Origin: an uncultured Lachnospiraceae bacterium
GTDB taxonomy: Bacteria; Bacillota; Clostridia; Lachnospirales; Lachnospiraceae
Direction: 5' to 3'
DNA: 7,054 nt
Assembly: GCA_948468325.1 (NCBI GenBank)
Contig: CAOKHR010000126.1
Location: 1-7,054 of the forward strand
The notes beneath the pieces were generated by a model. The model ran no database searches, was not told where the DNA came from, and saw nothing but the letters and a program-made list of their open reading frames with translations. Positions 6,493 to 7,054 of this stretch are shown here, one piece after another; the first letter of the stretch is position 1, and every line of letters starts with the position of its first letter. A program made the translations under genes and the position numbers.

Positions 6493-7008
6493 CAGTGTTG
6501 GTTATACAATTAAGCAGGGAATCCGCAATATCTGGAGAAATAAAATGTTTTCTCTGGCATCTATGGCAACGATGTCGGCCTGCATATTTTTGTTCGGGCT
6601 TTTTTTTGCGATAGTAACAAATTTTCAGGCGATGGTCAAAGAGGCAGAATCCGGCGTGGCAATTACAGTGTTTTTTGATGAAAATATTACGCAGGAGCAG
6701 ATTGACGCAATTGGAGCAGAGATTAAAGCAAGAGCCGAGGTTTCGGAATATAAATTTGTGTCTGCGGAAGAAGCATGGGAGGGATTTAAAGAACAGTATT
6801 TCGGAGGCAGCGAAGAGGCCGCAGCCAGTTTCGCGGGAGATAATCCGCTTGCCAATTCGGCAAATTATGCGATTTATATGAATGATGTTTCCATGCAGTC
6901 TGTGCTGGTAGATTATCTGAACGGCTTAGATGGCGTACGTGAAGTGCGTCATTCCGCTACAGTTGCCAATACGCTTTCGGATTTTAACAGTTTGATTGGA
7001 TATATTTC
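6482..7008 (+). CDS. ftsX: Cell division protein FtsX, N-terminal part (3' end missing)
   Basis: The first 175 codons of the membrane partner of FtsE. A short basic cytoplasmic segment (MRISSVGYTIKQGIRNIWRN) precedes TM1 at about 25-48. The beginning of the extracellular domain follows (GVAITVFFDENITQEQIDAI, a VSEYKFVSAEEAWEGFKEQY segment, then NPLANSANYAIYM and LDGVREVRHS). This order is typical of FtsX. Full-length proteins are about 300 residues, so the rest of the extracellular domain and TM2-TM4 are absent. The ATG at 6482 is preferred because GGTGG lies five bases upstream (6472-6476) and MRIS is a familiar start in relatives; the in-frame ATG at 6464 has no site. Genomic sequence ends at 7008. 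The residues DRKSVV and the stop at 7028-7030 are read from Illumina adapter and are not part of the protein. Confidence 0.93.
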
Positions 7009-7054
7009 AGATCGGAAGAGCGTCGTGTAGGGAAAGAGTGTAGCTAGTGGTGTA
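7009..7054 (+). other. Illumina adapter remnant (i5/Read 1 side), not biological
   Basis: AGATCGGAAGAGCGTCGTG opens the reverse complement of the TruSeq universal adapter, continuing to GGAAAGAGTGT at 7041. The next eight bases, AGCTAGTG (7042-7049), sit where an i5 index belongs, and GTGTA (7050-7054) matches the start of the P5 side. Genomic sequence stops at 7008. Confidence 0.97.

Overview
The window is a single DNA fragment of 6,967 bases (42-7008) from what looks like a low-to-moderate-GC gut Clostridia, most likely Lachnospiraceae. The pointers are the A+T-rich codon use, AGGAGG-type ribosome binding sites, one TTG start, and the relatedness of all the proteins to Firmicutes families. 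The assignment comes from general family resemblance, not a search. Both ends are untrimmed Illumina TruSeq-type adapter (1-41 and 7009-7054). The two terminal genes are therefore cut by the end of the insert, and the apparent end of the last reading frame is artificial.

Layout: (1) On the minus strand, 42-430, lies the N-terminal part of a CNNM/CorB (DUF21, 'hemolysin C'-type) membrane protein with a TTG start. (2) A 249-base divergent intergenic region (431-679) follows. It carries an extended -10 promoter and two imperfect direct repeats of about 36 bases that can each fold as a hairpin; these lead into (3) glgP, a complete glycogen/alpha-glucan phosphorylase (680-2935). (4) A well-formed promoter at 2951-2979 drives a two-gene unit. 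Its first gene is a degenerate WecG/TagA/CpsF (GT26)-like protein (3037-3732) lacking recognisable catalytic motifs. Three bases downstream is its second gene, a YitT/DUF2179 membrane protein (3736-4611). A strong intrinsic terminator overlaps the stop codon of that second gene. (5) The last unit is a CdaR/PucR-type regulator (4709-5797), ftsE (5812-6492) and truncated ftsX (6482-7008). They are packed 14 bases apart and then 11 bases overlapping, as in one operon.

Functionally this looks like ordinary chromosomal core or near-core DNA: storage-glucan breakdown, envelope proteins, and the FtsEX ABC complex that controls peptidoglycan hydrolases at division. There are no mobile elements, CRISPR arrays, tRNAs or rRNAs. 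I see no clear novel multi-gene system. The items most worth a second look are the duplicated hairpin/-10 module in front of glgP, the apparently catalytically dead GT26-like protein paired with a YitT protein, and the CdaR-like ligand-sensing regulator at the head of an ftsEX operon.
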